From Liquorilactobacillus mali KCTC 3596 = DSM 20444 (GTDB lineage: Bacteria; Bacillota; Bacilli; Lactobacillales; Lactobacillaceae): DNA of 64,000 nucleotides. A program made the position numbers and the translations under genes. The stretch covers positions 62,001 to 126,000 of the forward strand of contig NZ_BACP01000003.1 in assembly GCF_000260415.1 (NCBI RefSeq), in the 5' to 3' direction. This document shows, piece by piece, positions 18,206 through 27,112 of the stretch. Numbering within the stretch: the first letter of the stretch is position 1; each line of letters begins with the position of its first letter. The notes under the pieces are model-generated. The model worked only from the letters and a program-made list of their open reading frames with translations, was not told the origin of the DNA and made no database searches.

Positions 18206-19239
18206 GCAGGTATCGAGATGCAGGTGTGGATGTAAATGCTGGGTATGAACTCGTAACGCGAATTAAAAATGAAGTTGCAAGTACCAAACAACCTGGTGTT
18301 CTCGGTGGACTTGGGAGTTTTGGCGGATTATTTGATTTAGGAGAATTAAATATTAAACATCCGATCTTGGTATCAGGTACCGATGGTGTTGGAACAAAAT
18401 TGTTGATTGCACAAGGAGCTGATAAGCATGAGACAATTGGAATTGATTGCGTTGCAATGTGTGTTAATGACATTGTTGCACAAGGAGCAAAGCCACTATT
18501 TTTTCTAGACTATATTGCAACTGGTCATAACAATCCTGAAAAAATGGCTGCAATCGTCAAGGGAATTGCAAGTGGCTGCCGGCAAGCAAAAGTTGCATTA
18601 ATTGGTGGTGAAACGGCTGAAATGCCCGATATGTATTCACCTGAAGAATATGATTTAGCGGGATATTCAACTGGCGTAGTAGAAAAAAGTCAGCTATTAA
18701 CTAATGAAAAACCGCAGGCAGGGGATATTCTGATTGGCTTACCATCAAGTGGACTGCATTCTAACGGTTTTTCATTAGTAAGACAGATTCTTTTCAAGGA
18801 TAATGACTTTGAACTCTCGGATAAACCAGCAATGTTCAATGGGATGTCACTTGGTGAAGTGTTACTTGAACCGACTAGAATATATGTTAAGTCTCTGTTA
18901 CCATTATTAGAAGCAGCAATTGTCAACGGTATTAGTCATATTACTGGTGGTGGTCTAATCGAAAATTTACCGCGTATGTTCAACGAGAGATTGCAAGCAC
19001 AAATTAGGCGGGATTCTTGGCCAATATTGCCTATTTTTGAATATCTAAAAGAACAGGGAAATTTATCAGATGAAGATTGTTTTGAGGCATTTAATATGGG
19101 ATTAGGAATGATAGTTGCCGTTTCTCCTGCTAACTTAGAGAAAGCAAAATCCATTTTGGCTTCTGAAAAAGAAAAATTTTATATTATTGGTGAGTTAGCC
19201 GCTAGACCTGATAATTCTGAAAAAATTAGTTTTAAGTGA
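18202..19239 (+). CDS. purM: AIR synthetase
   Basis: 345 residues. It closes FGAM to AIR with ATP. GTDGVGTKLLIAQ (about 62-74) is the family phosphate loop; GGETAEMPDMY (about 136-146) and GIGHITGGG-like GISHITGGGL (about 245-254) are conserved. The GGAGG ribosome site lies inside purF and the ATG overlaps its stop. purN follows after 10 bp. Confidence 0.97.
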   Translation: MSRYRDAGVDVNAGYELVTRIKNEVASTKQPGVLGGLGSFGGLFDLGELNIKHPILVSGTDGVGTKLLIAQGADKHETIGIDCVAMCVNDIVAQGAKPLFFLDYIATGHNNPEKMAAIVKGIASGCRQAKVALIGGETAEMPDMYSPEEYDLAGYSTGVVEKSQLLTNEKPQAGDILIGLPSSGLHSNGFSLVRQILFKDNDFELSDKPAMFNGMSLGEVLLEPTRIYVKSLLPLLEAAIVNGISHITGGGLIENLPRMFNERLQAQIRRDSWPILPIFEYLKEQGNLSDEDCFEAFNMGLGMIVAVSPANLEKAKSILASEKEKFYIIGELAARPDNSEKISFK

Positions 19240-19249
19240 GGCAATTGAT

Positions 19250-19831
19250 ATGAGAGTTGCAATTTTTGCATCAGGCAATGGGACAAATTTTGAGATATTT
19301 GCGGACTTATTTGAGAAAAAAGAGCTTCAAGGTGAATTAGCATTATTGTTTTGTGACCATCCAGATGCTTATGTGGTTGGGCGTGCAAAAAAGCATCATG
19401 TGACTTTCGAGACATTTACCGTTAAGGAGTCTGGTGGTAAAAAGAAGTATGAAGAAAAAATTGCAAAGTTGCTTAAGAGTTATAAAATTGATTTTATAAT
19501 TCTTGCAGGTTATCTAAGAGTTATTGGAGCATCGATTCTCGATAACTATGAAGGTAGAATTGTTAATCTTCATCCAGCTTATCTGCCAGAATATCCAGGT
19601 CTTCACTCAATCGAACGCGCTTTTGAAGATCACAAGAAGCAAACCGGCGTAACTGTACATTATATTGATTCAGGCTTGGATTCTGGCCCAATTATTGCAC
19701 AAAAAAGAATTCCCATTTTTGAGGATGATACCGTTGAGTCTTTGGAAGCACGAATTCATGCATGTGAGCATCAGCTGTATCCTCAGGTCGTAAAATCTAT
19801 TTTGAATGAATTAACTGAAAAAGGAGAATAA
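19250..19831 (+). CDS. purN: GAR transformylase PurN
   Basis: 193 residues. It transfers formyl from 10-formyl-THF to GAR. ATG lies behind GTGAGG. FASGNGTNFEIF (about 5-16) is the phosphate loop; the catalytic Asn-His-Asp set is in IVNLHPAYLPEYPG (about 104-117) and YIDSGLDSGPII (about 141-152). The order PurM-PurN-PurH-PurD is the common Firmicute one. Confidence 0.96.
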   Translation: MRVAIFASGNGTNFEIFADLFEKKELQGELALLFCDHPDAYVVGRAKKHHVTFETFTVKESGGKKKYEEKIAKLLKSYKIDFIILAGYLRVIGASILDNYEGRIVNLHPAYLPEYPGLHSIERAFEDHKKQTGVTVHYIDSGLDSGPIIAQKRIPIFEDDTVESLEARIHACEHQLYPQVVKSILNELTEKGE

Positions 19832-19837
19832 TAAAAA

Positions 19838-21376
19838 ATGAAGCGAGCTTTGATGAGTGTTTCTGACAAAACAGGATTGGTGTCATTTGCACAGAAATTG
19901 ATTGAGAATGATTTTGAAATCATCTCTACCGGTGGTACAAAAAAGGTATTGGAAGATGCCGGTATAGAAACGATTTCAGTGGAAGATGTCACTGGTTTTC
20001 CAGAGATTCTTGATGGACGTGTAAAAACTTTAAATCCATTTATTCATGGTGGTTTACTTGGACGAAGAGACTTGCCAGAGCATGTTAAGACGATGAAAGA
20101 ATTGCACATCCAGCCTATTGATTTGGTTTGTGTAAATCTTTATCCATTCAAAGAAACAATTGAAAAGCCGGATGTGACACTTTCAGATGCAATTGAGAAC
20201 ATTGATATTGGCGGACCTAGTATGTTGCGCAGCGCAGCAAAAAATTATCATGATGTGACTGTTGTTGTTGATAGTGCAGACTATCAGGTTGTTGCAGACG
20301 AATTGGATGAATTTGGGGACACCAAGCTAGAAACACGTGCTGGATTTGCTGCTAAGGTGTTTAGACATACGGCTGCTTATGATGCATTGATTGCAAGTTA
20401 CTTAACTGACAAAGCGGGAATTGTTGCACCAGAGAAATTGACATTAACTTATGATTTAGAGGATACAATGCGTTATGGCGAAAATAGTCATCAGAAAGCA
20501 TGGTTTTATAAGGATGCATTACCAAAGAGCTACGCAATAACAAATGCCAAGCAGCTGCATGGTAAGAAATTGTCTTATAACAATATCAAAGATGCCGATG
20601 CTGCTATCCGAATTGCGCGTGAATTCGCTGAACCAACTGTTGTGGCACTCAAGCACATGAACCCTTGTGGTATTGGAAGAGGGAATACTCTTGAAGAAGC
20701 TTGGGATAGAGCTTATGCAGCTGATTCTATTTCAATCTTTGGTGGTGTAATTGTTTTAAATCGTAAGGTTGATTTGGCAACGGCCAAAAAGATGCATGCC
20801 TTGTTCTTAGAGATTATCATCGCACCGGCATATGAAGATGAGGCATTTGAAGTTTTAGCTAAAAAGAAAAATATTCGTTTGCTTCAGTTAGACTTCACAA
20901 ATAAGGATGAAAAACCAAATAAGGAAACTGTTTCTGTAATGGGTGGCTTACTTGTGCAGGAACAAGATGTTTTGGAAGAAGACCCTGCAAACTGGACAGT
21001 GGTAACAGAAAAGCAGCCTACGGAAGAACAACTAAAAACACTCTTGTTTGCTTGGAAAGCAGTCAAACATACTAAGAGTAACGCAATTGTTGTGACAAAC
21101 GAAAACCAAACTCTAGGAATTGGGGCAGGTCAACCTAATAGAATTGATTCAACTAAAATTGCTATTAAAAATGCTGGTAATGACTTGGATGATGCAGCCG
21201 TATTAGCTAGTGATGCATTCTTCCCGATGGATGATTGTGTTGAGTACGCTGCTAAACATGGAATTAAGGCAATTGTACAACCTGGAGGCAGTATTCGTGA
21301 CAAGGATTCAATTGCGATGGCTAACAAATATGGGATTACGATGCTGACAACTGGTATCCGTCATTTCAGACATTAA
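19838..21376 (+). CDS. purH: bifunctional AICAR transformylase / IMP cyclohydrolase
   Basis: 512 residues, the last two steps to IMP. The N-terminal domain (about 1-195) is the IMP cyclohydrolase, with SVSDKTGL (about 7-14) and [14 protein letters not shown] (about 29-42). The C-terminal domain is the formyl transferase, with the Lys-His pair in [11 protein letters not shown] (about 268-278) and the KHTKSNA and FFPMDD regions near 409 and 461. The ribosome site AAAGGAG lies just ahead. There is no sign of truncation. Confidence 0.97.
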   Translation: MKRALMSVSDKTGLVSFAQKLIENDFEIISTGGTKKVLEDAGIETISVEDVTGFPEILDGRVKTLNPFIHGGLLGRRDLPEHVKTMKELHIQPIDLVCVNLYPFKETIEKPDVTLSDAIENIDIGGPSMLRSAAKNYHDVTVVVDSADYQVVADELDEFGDTKLETRAGFAAKVFRHTAAYDALIASYLTDKAGIVAPEKLTLTYDLEDTMRYGENSHQKAWFYKDALPKSYAITNAKQLHGKKLSYNNIKDADAAIRIAREFAEPTVVALKHMNPCGIGRGNTLEEAWDRAYAADSISIFGGVIVLNRKVDLATAKKMHALFLEIIIAPAYEDEAFEVLAKKKNIRLLQLDFTNKDEKPNKETVSVMGGLLVQEQDVLEEDPANWTVVTEKQPTEEQLKTLLFAWKAVKHTKSNAIVVTNENQTLGIGAGQPNRIDSTKIAIKNAGNDLDDAAVLASDAFFPMDDCVEYAAKHGIKAIVQPGGSIRDKDSIAMANKYGITMLTTGIRHFRH

Positions 21377-21392
21377 GCTGGGGGATGTAATT

Positions 21393-22649
21393 GTGAGTAA
21401 GAAACTTAATTTGTTGGTAGTCGGTTCTGGTGGACGCGAACATGCCATCTGTAAATCTTTTAATGAAAGCCAAAATGTTGTTAACGTTTATTGTGCTCCC
21501 GGAAATAGCGGGATGGAGTCTGCTGGGATTAAAACTGTGAATATTTCAGAGTTGGATTTTAGCTCTTTGGCAGATTTTGTAGTTGAGAATCAAATTGATT
21601 GGACTTTTGTTGGACCAGAAGATGCACTTGTTGCAGGTATTACCGATTATTTCAGAGGACGTGGACTTGCAATCTTTGGACCCAATAAGTTTGCGGCTCA
21701 ATTAGAAGGTTCAAAGGACTTTGCCTTGAAGTTTATGGTAAGACATGATATTCCAACTGCTGATTATCAGACCTTTCAAAGTGCCAAAGAGGGCATCGCA
21801 GCACTTGAAAATTTTGATGCTCCTATCGTGGTCAAGGCAGATGGCCTTGCTGCCGGAAAAGGAGTTACGATTGCAAAGTCAAGAGAAGATGCGCAAAAGG
21901 TTATTAGTAAGATGTTTACGAATGGAGAGAGTCAGGTTGTTCTTGAAGAATTTTTAACTGGTCCAGAATATTCTTTGTTTGTTGTAGTTAATGGGACTGA
22001 TTTTCAGATTTTACCGATGGCACAGGATCATAAACGTGCGTACGATAACGATGAGGGTCCTAACACTGGTGGAATGGGTGCTTACAGTCCTGTTCCGCAA
22101 TTATTGAAGCAAGATTATCAAGAAATGGTTTCAAAGGTAGTTGAACCTTCGATTGCTGGTCTTAATAAAGATAACTTTGATTATCATGGTATCTTGTACA
22201 TCGGCTTAATCCTGACAGACAATGGGCCAAAAGTAATTGAGTATAATGTCAGACTGGGAGATCCTGAAACGCAAGTGGTGTTACCAAGATTAAAGACGGA
22301 TTTTGCGGAAATAATTGATAATTGTCTTAGTGGTATAAAAATGAATCAATTAGAAATTAGTTCGCAGGCATGTCTTGGGATAGTGTTAGCTGCTGAAGGT
22401 TATCCAGCTTTACCTGTAAAGGGACAATTGATTCCAAAGTTTGGAAAAGAAGTTGGAATTTCAATCGATTACGCTAATGTGCTTGCAAAAAATGGTCACT
22501 TATATGGTAATGGAGGCAGAATCCTTAGCGTAGTTGCACTGCAAGATACTCTTAGTGATGCGCAAAGTAAGGCATACGCATACATAGACGAACTTGAATT
22601 TAAAAATTGCTACTATCGCAAAGATATTGGGAATAAGGCGTTGATGTAA
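21393..22649 (+). CDS. purD: GAR synthetase
   Basis: 418 residues, ATP-grasp enzyme joining phosphoribosylamine and glycine. VVGSGGREHAIC (about 8-19) is the N-terminal loop, ADGLAAGKGV (about 148-157) the ATP-grasp lysine/glycine loop, and DDEGPNTGGMGAYSP-like sequence appears as DEGPNTGGMGAYSP (about 217-230). The start is GTG 21393 behind GGGGGAT. Last gene of the operon, followed 36 bp later by a strong bidirectional terminator. Confidence 0.96.
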   Translation: MSKKLNLLVVGSGGREHAICKSFNESQNVVNVYCAPGNSGMESAGIKTVNISELDFSSLADFVVENQIDWTFVGPEDALVAGITDYFRGRGLAIFGPNKFAAQLEGSKDFALKFMVRHDIPTADYQTFQSAKEGIAALENFDAPIVVKADGLAAGKGVTIAKSREDAQKVISKMFTNGESQVVLEEFLTGPEYSLFVVVNGTDFQILPMAQDHKRAYDNDEGPNTGGMGAYSPVPQLLKQDYQEMVSKVVEPSIAGLNKDNFDYHGILYIGLILTDNGPKVIEYNVRLGDPETQVVLPRLKTDFAEIIDNCLSGIKMNQLEISSQACLGIVLAAEGYPALPVKGQLIPKFGKEVGISIDYANVLAKNGHLYGNGGRILSVVALQDTLSDAQSKAYAYIDELEFKNCYYRKDIGNKALM

Positions 22650-22680
22650 CCAATATCCAAGAATTTAAAAATAATTGTAA

Positions 22681-22732
22681 AAAAAGAGTGTAACGAGACA
22701 AGAAACAAATCTCGTGTTACACTCCTTTTTAA
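22681..22732. terminator. bidirectional terminator, purD / aminotransferase
   Basis: GAGTGTAACGAGA pairs with TCTCGTGTTACACTC, flanked by A-run and T-run, so it can stop the purine operon (plus) and the aminotransferase gene (minus). Confidence 0.92.
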
Positions 22733-22774
22733 AATATAATAATTTGGAAATATTGTGAAAAAACGCAGAAATGA

Positions 22775-23959
22775 CTAGATTGCTAATGCTAAGAGCGCAT
22801 TTTTAATTGTATTGCCAAGATCGATACATCCTTCTTCAATCTGTTTTTCAGTAATTCCGGTAAAATTAAGTCGAAGATGGTTTGCTTCCCTAGAAGTTGC
22901 AAATAGGGATGAACCTTCCAAGAATGCCACTCTTTTTGTCTTATTCAATAACTCACGCGCATCAAGTGGTTTAGGCAAATTTACCCAAATAAAGAAACCG
23001 CCTTGTGGTTTAGAAAAACTACATTCTACGGGAAGATTTTCTGAAAGTCCAGATAACATTGCATTCATTTTTTGCTGATAAGCAGTACGCAACTTGGTGA
23101 TATGTGTTGAAATATCATTATGTTCCAAATATTCATCGATGCCTTCTAACAGAATATTTGAAGATTGGCAGTCGTAAGATAGTCTTAATGATGACAGCTG
23201 ATTGACGATCTCTTTAGCGCCAATCAACCAACCACAACGAAGAGCAGGTGATAAAATTTTTGAAAAACTTCCCAAGGTAACGATATTTTCAGTTAAATCA
23301 AATGATTTAATTGAAGGAAGTGAGCTTCCAACGTAGCGCAGTTCACGATAAGGGTCATCTTCAATAACGATAACATTGTACTTTGTGGCTAATTCAGTGA
23401 GTTGTTTTCTTTTTTCGACGGACATACAATAACCTGTTGGATTTTGAAAATTTGGAATCGTATAAATAAGCTTGACGTCGTTTTCTTCGAGTGTTTCTGC
23501 CAATACATCCATATTCATACCATCATCTTCCATTGGTACTTCGTAATAAGTTGGCTTATGTTCGTTGAATGCTTCGAGCCCACCTACATATGTAGGTGCT
23601 TCAACCACAACTCCATCAAAATCATCGAGAAAGAGATCTGCTAGAAGTTTAATTCCTTGTTGTGCACCTTGTGTCAGCATAATATTTTCTGGACTGCACG
23701 TTGTTCCAGTTGTTTTAGCATAATCAGCAATTTTTTGGCGTAATGGTTCGTATCCTAGAACTGAGCGATATTGAAAAATTTCAGTAGATGCATTCTTTAT
23801 TCTATTCTCAAATGCATTGTTAAGTTCCTTTTTAGGAAACAGAGCAGGATCTGGATAGCCACCCGCAAATGAAATCAAGTCAGCTCGGTCACTCAACGCG
23901 AATAATGCGTCAAGGCTAGTTGGTTCCTGATTTATGCGACTTGAAAAAGTTGGTATCAT
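22775..23959 (-). CDS. PLP-dependent aminotransferase, fold type I (2-aminoadipate transaminase-like)
   Basis: 394 residues, minus strand, ribosome site GAGGAGG. It is a stand-alone class I/II aminotransferase of the kind related to the C-terminal half of MocR proteins and to LysN/KAT II-type enzymes. The Schiff-base lysine is Lys234 in LGSFSKILSP. The PLP-binding parts are seen as TQGAQQGIK (about 95-103), NFQNPTGYCM (about 169-178) and EDDPYRELRY (about 199-208). The C-terminal HLRLNFTG supplies the carboxylate Arg. Substrates are probably aromatic, branched or aminoadipate-type amino acids; this is not determined by sequence. It is divergent from a LysR gene, a common regulator-target pairing. 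Confidence 0.9.
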   Translation of the reverse strand: MIPTFSSRINQEPTSLDALFALSDRADLISFAGGYPDPALFPKKELNNAFENRIKNASTEIFQYRSVLGYEPLRQKIADYAKTTGTTCSPENIMLTQGAQQGIKLLADLFLDDFDGVVVEAPTYVGGLEAFNEHKPTYYEVPMEDDGMNMDVLAETLEENDVKLIYTIPNFQNPTGYCMSVEKRKQLTELATKYNVIVIEDDPYRELRYVGSSLPSIKSFDLTENIVTLGSFSKILSPALRCGWLIGAKEIVNQLSSLRLSYDCQSSNILLEGIDEYLEHNDISTHITKLRTAYQQKMNAMLSGLSENLPVECSFSKPQGGFFIWVNLPKPLDARELLNKTKRVAFLEGSSLFATSREANHLRLNFTGITEKQIEEGCIDLGNTIKNALLALAI

Positions 23960-24033
23960 AATAAATCCTCCTCAGATATTTTTACTTGTTTTGTTAATGA
24001 TTAAAGTGTACCGTTATTTCTGAATTAAGTAAA

Positions 24034-24070
24034 ATTCATTTTTTTCAATTTAAGATGAATATAATTCATC
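24034..24070. promoter_or_regulatory. palindromic operator over the lysR promoter
   Basis: GATGAAT-ATA-ATTCATC (24054-24070) is a perfect 7-bp inverted repeat enclosing TATAAT (24060-24065); a further ATTCAT half-site is at 24034-24039. Placed in the divergent lysR/aminotransferase spacer and over the lysR -10, it fits a LysR box for autorepression and target control. Confidence 0.55.
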
Positions 24071-24093
24071 ATTAAAATATAGAGGTGTCAAAT

Positions 24094-24981
24094 ATGTCTA
24101 CATTTTCGTATGAAGTTTTTAGTGAGGTTGCAAAGCGCAAGACATTTTTTGCTGCGGCAACACAATTGAATGTTACGCCTTCAGCAATCAGTCATTCGAT
24201 TGCAGGTCTGGAAAAAGAACTTGGGTTTGCATTATTTATTCGCAATAGAACTGGAGTGAAACTGACTCCAGATGGGCAAAAAGTTTTGCCAGTTATTCAG
24301 GATATTTTAAATTCTGAGGCAAAACTAGCAGAAGAGGCCGCCCAAATCAATGGGTTGAATCAAGGACGAATTCGGATTGGAGCGTTCAGCAGTGTATGTA
24401 TTAACTGGCTGCCAGATATTATTCAGAGTTTTAAGAAAGAATACCCGGATATTGAGTTGTCAGTTACACAAGGAAATTTTAATGAGGTTGCAGAACAGGT
24501 TCGACTAGGAACACTTGATATTGGTTTCAGTGCATTACCAATCAAAGAAAAGCTGGAAGTTTTGCCATTGCACCGTGACCCGATTTACTGTATAGCACCA
24601 GAAAGTTTTAATCCCCAGGCTGGAGTAGTTACAAAAGAAGATATCAAAAATGAAAATTTTATTTTACAGCAAATAGATTATGATCGTGATACTAAGAGGG
24701 CTTTGGACACATATGATGTTTCAGTTAATTCCATCCAATACAGTATTGATGATGCTTCAATCATTGCAATGGTCGAAAGCGGTTTGGGGTTAGGTATTTT
24801 GCCTGAACTGGCTTTACAAAAATTATCAGGCAATGTGGATCATTATCCTTTCAAGGAACACTTTTATCGCACAATTTGTTTGATTTCTCATTTTGAGACC
24901 AAACAAACACCTTCGACAAGAGCGTTTGTTAGCGAAATTCAAAAATATGTGGCAAAACGTTATCCGCAAGAGCAGATATGA
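24094..24981 (+). CDS. LysR-family transcriptional regulator
   Basis: 295 residues from ATG 24094 (GAGGTG ribosome site ahead; in-frame GTG 24085 is inside it). N-terminal winged helix-turn-helix at about 4-62, with AAATQLNVTPSAISHSIAGL (about 18-37) as the recognition region, then a type 2 periplasmic-binding-like effector domain (about 88-290). It is probably the regulator of the divergent aminotransferase through the palindrome at 24054. The effector is unknown. Confidence 0.92.
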   Translation: MSTFSYEVFSEVAKRKTFFAAATQLNVTPSAISHSIAGLEKELGFALFIRNRTGVKLTPDGQKVLPVIQDILNSEAKLAEEAAQINGLNQGRIRIGAFSSVCINWLPDIIQSFKKEYPDIELSVTQGNFNEVAEQVRLGTLDIGFSALPIKEKLEVLPLHRDPIYCIAPESFNPQAGVVTKEDIKNENFILQQIDYDRDTKRALDTYDVSVNSIQYSIDDASIIAMVESGLGLGILPELALQKLSGNVDHYPFKEHFYRTICLISHFETKQTPSTRAFVSEIQKYVAKRYPQEQI

Positions 24982-25089
24982 GAATTTTTTTGAGATAGGG
25001 GTTCATTTGTTTTTCTCCGTATGCTAACATGATAAAATATGATTTCGTATAGTGGTATTTATCGTAAATTTTGAATGGGGGGTAAACTA

Positions 25090-26448
25090 TTGAAGGAGCT
25101 AACTGAAGGAAGTCCGATTAAACTTATTTTAATGTTTACCATTCCATTATTAGTAGGTAATCTTTTTCAACAATTATATAGCATTTCAGATACTTTGATT
25201 GTTGGACAGACTTTGGGGGTTAATCAACTTGCGGCTGTTGGGGCAACTGGAAGTATCCAGTTTTTAATAATTGGTTTTGCTCAGGGATTAACTGCGGGAC
25301 TTTCTATTATTACAGCGCAACATTTTGGTGCGGGTAATTATCGCAAAGTTCGACAAAGCTTCGCAGTCAGCATCATTATTAGTGCTATTGCAGCCGTTAT
25401 TTTAACCTTTTTGAGTCTTTACTTTATTGGCGATATTTTAAATTTGATGCAAACACCCAAAGCAATTGAAGCCGATGCAAAGCTGTTTATCTCAATTATT
25501 TTTACAGGAATTTTTTCTTCCATGGCATTCAATCTTCTAGCAAATGAAATACGAGCCCTCGGAGATAGTCGAACCCCTCTTTATTTTCTGATTGTTGCGG
25601 CAGTAGTCAATATCATTCTTGAATTGATTTTTATTTTGGTATTCCACATGGGAGTTGACGGTGCAGGATATGCAACTGTTATTGCTCAAATTTTCTCCGT
25701 GGCACTATGTATTATTTACATTATGAGAAAAATTCCCTTACTGCAGGTCAAGAAAAAAGATTTTACAATTTTCACAATGAGAGATTTTAAGCAGCATCTC
25801 TATGTGGGCCTGCCAATGGCTTTCCAAGCATCAATTATTGCAATTGGTAGTATTATGGTTCAATCGGCTTTAAATGGACTAGGGACCACTGCTGTAGCTG
25901 CTACAACAGCGGCAAGCAAAATCGACCAAGTTGCAATTCAACCAATGATGTCTTTTGGAGTTGCCATGGCTACTTTTACTGCACAAAACTATGGTGCTGG
26001 AAAATATGGCAGGATTATAAAGGGTGTAAAACAGTGTCTGTTGGTTTCTGGTTTATTCAGTATTGTTGCAGGTGGCCTTGTTATCTTTTTTGGGAGAGAC
26101 CTCGTTGTCTTATTTGTAGGTAACTCGGAAGAAAAAGTATTACAGTTATCACAGGTTTACTTCAATGCCAACAGCAGTCTTTACGCCATTTTGGCTACAT
26201 TGTTTATTTTGCGATATACATTGCAAGGTTTAGGACGCAGTATCATTCCAACTATCGCCGGAGTCATGGAACTCGTAATGAGATGTTTAGCAGCTATCTT
26301 TTTAGCAACTACGGTTGGATATGTGGGTGCATGCTTTGCCAATCCGTTAGCCTGGATAGGTTCTTGCTGTGTATTGATTGTGTCTTATTTCAGAGCAATG
26401 CAGATGTTAAAGAAGAAACAATACGAAATAGATCAGCGAGTATTGTAA
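25090..26448 (+). CDS. MATE-family efflux transporter
   Basis: 452 residues from TTG 25090, chosen because GGGGGGT (25077-25083) sits 6-7 bp ahead; the upstream in-frame ATG (25075) is within that run. Twelve hydrophobic helices in two homologous halves; the first helix region has the MATE pattern (FTIPLLVGNLFQQLYSISDT, about 15-34), and QPMMSFGVAMATFTAQNYGA-like sequence begins the second half (about 280-300). MATE proteins export cationic drugs or metabolites with Na or H antiport at the cell membrane. The substrate cannot be predicted. Monocistronic, with no clear terminator. Confidence 0.92.
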   Translation: MKELTEGSPIKLILMFTIPLLVGNLFQQLYSISDTLIVGQTLGVNQLAAVGATGSIQFLIIGFAQGLTAGLSIITAQHFGAGNYRKVRQSFAVSIIISAIAAVILTFLSLYFIGDILNLMQTPKAIEADAKLFISIIFTGIFSSMAFNLLANEIRALGDSRTPLYFLIVAAVVNIILELIFILVFHMGVDGAGYATVIAQIFSVALCIIYIMRKIPLLQVKKKDFTIFTMRDFKQHLYVGLPMAFQASIIAIGSIMVQSALNGLGTTAVAATTAASKIDQVAIQPMMSFGVAMATFTAQNYGAGKYGRIIKGVKQCLLVSGLFSIVAGGLVIFFGRDLVVLFVGNSEEKVLQLSQVYFNANSSLYAILATLFILRYTLQGLGRSIIPTIAGVMELVMRCLAAIFLATTVGYVGACFANPLAWIGSCCVLIVSYFRAMQMLKKKQYEIDQRVL

Positions 26449-26485
26449 TTTTTTTAAAAGCATAGTGAAAAACTAGTTTAAATTG

Positions 26486-26514
26486 TTGATTTGCCTATAC
26501 AAATTTGATATCAT
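26486..26514 (+). promoter_or_regulatory. promoter of DUF2187 gene
   Basis: TTGATT (26486-26491), 17-bp spacer, TATCAT (26509-26514), 35 bp before the ATG. Confidence 0.7.
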
Positions 26515-26548
26515 GCTAAAGATTATTGAATAAAGGTAGGTAGGTCAT

Positions 26549-26761
26549 ATGGAAACAGAATTTAAAATTGGTGAAAAAGTCAAATGCAAAAAATTCGGAA
26601 CATTAAGTCATGATTTTGTTGGTGCGGTGGAAAAAATTTATGAAAACTCAGCAATGGTAGCAATTGTGGAACATGATGCTACTGATGAAGTAGCCGTTAA
26701 TGATTTTCATAATCGGGTAATCGTAAGACTAAAAGACATGAAGAAAGTCACTGTAAAATAA
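26549..26761 (+). CDS. DUF2187-family small protein
   Basis: 70 residues, ATG behind AGGTAGGTAGG. All-beta pattern beginning FKIGEKVKCKKFG and continuing with GAVEKIYENSAMVAIV (about 29-44), which resembles the KOW/SH3-like DUF2187 family (Bacillus YkvS type). The ending NRVIVRLKDMKKV matches the family's conserved VNH-x-Y-K tail loosely. Its role is not established. It is followed by the tRNA-Gly promoter and has its own sigma-A promoter. Confidence 0.75.
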   Translation: METEFKIGEKVKCKKFGTLSHDFVGAVEKIYENSAMVAIVEHDATDEVAVNDFHNRVIVRLKDMKKVTVK

Positions 26762-26763
26762 TA

Positions 26764-26792
26764 CTGACATAGAAAGTATTTTATGCTATACT
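26764..26792 (+). promoter_or_regulatory. promoter of tRNA-Gly
   Basis: CTGACA (26764-26769), 17-bp spacer, TATACT (26787-26792); the tRNA starts 13 bp later. Confidence 0.85.
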
Positions 26793-26804
26793 ACTGTTTG
26801 TTGT

Positions 26805-26875
26805 GCGGGTGTAGTTTAGTGGTAAAATTCCAGCTTCCCAAGCTGATGTCGCGAGTTCGATTCTCGTCACCCGCT
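26805..26875 (+). tRNA. tRNA-Gly (anticodon CCC)
   Basis: 71-nt cloverleaf. Acceptor GCGGGTG pairs with CACCCGC; the discriminator is T. The anticodon loop TTCCCAA gives anticodon CCC; the T-arm is GCGAG-TTCGATT-CTCGT. CCA is not encoded. CCC reads only GGG and is usually an accessory isoacceptor beside GCC and TCC tRNAs. Confidence 0.93.
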
Positions 26876-26904
26876 TTTGTAGCAGTTGTATATTGTATAA
26901 TTCC

Positions 26905-27090
26905 AATCATGAAAATTAGTAGATTAGCGGATTTTTAAGCGACCTTGGGTTGATGTAAGCCAGGGATTGAAACTAATACGAATCGTACTTTCTAGGAAGA
27001 TAATTTAATAATGAGTGGATTGCTAATCAATTAGAGTGGTACCGCGGGTTTATCTCGTCTCTTACATTTTTTAATGTAAGAGTTTTTTTT
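26905..27090 (+). promoter_or_regulatory. T-box riboswitch before argS
   Basis: Leader with the T-box core GAGTGGTACCGCGGG (27034-27048) and a terminator hairpin CTCTTACATT/AATGTAAGAG plus T-run (27059-27090). TATAAT (26896-26901) marks a possible start. A CGT at 26984-26986 in the 3' arm of stem I is a plausible arginine specifier, in keeping with the gene. Uncharged tRNA-Arg would favour the antiterminator. Confidence 0.9.
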
Positions 27091-27112
27091 ATACATAAAA
27101 AAGGAGAAAATT

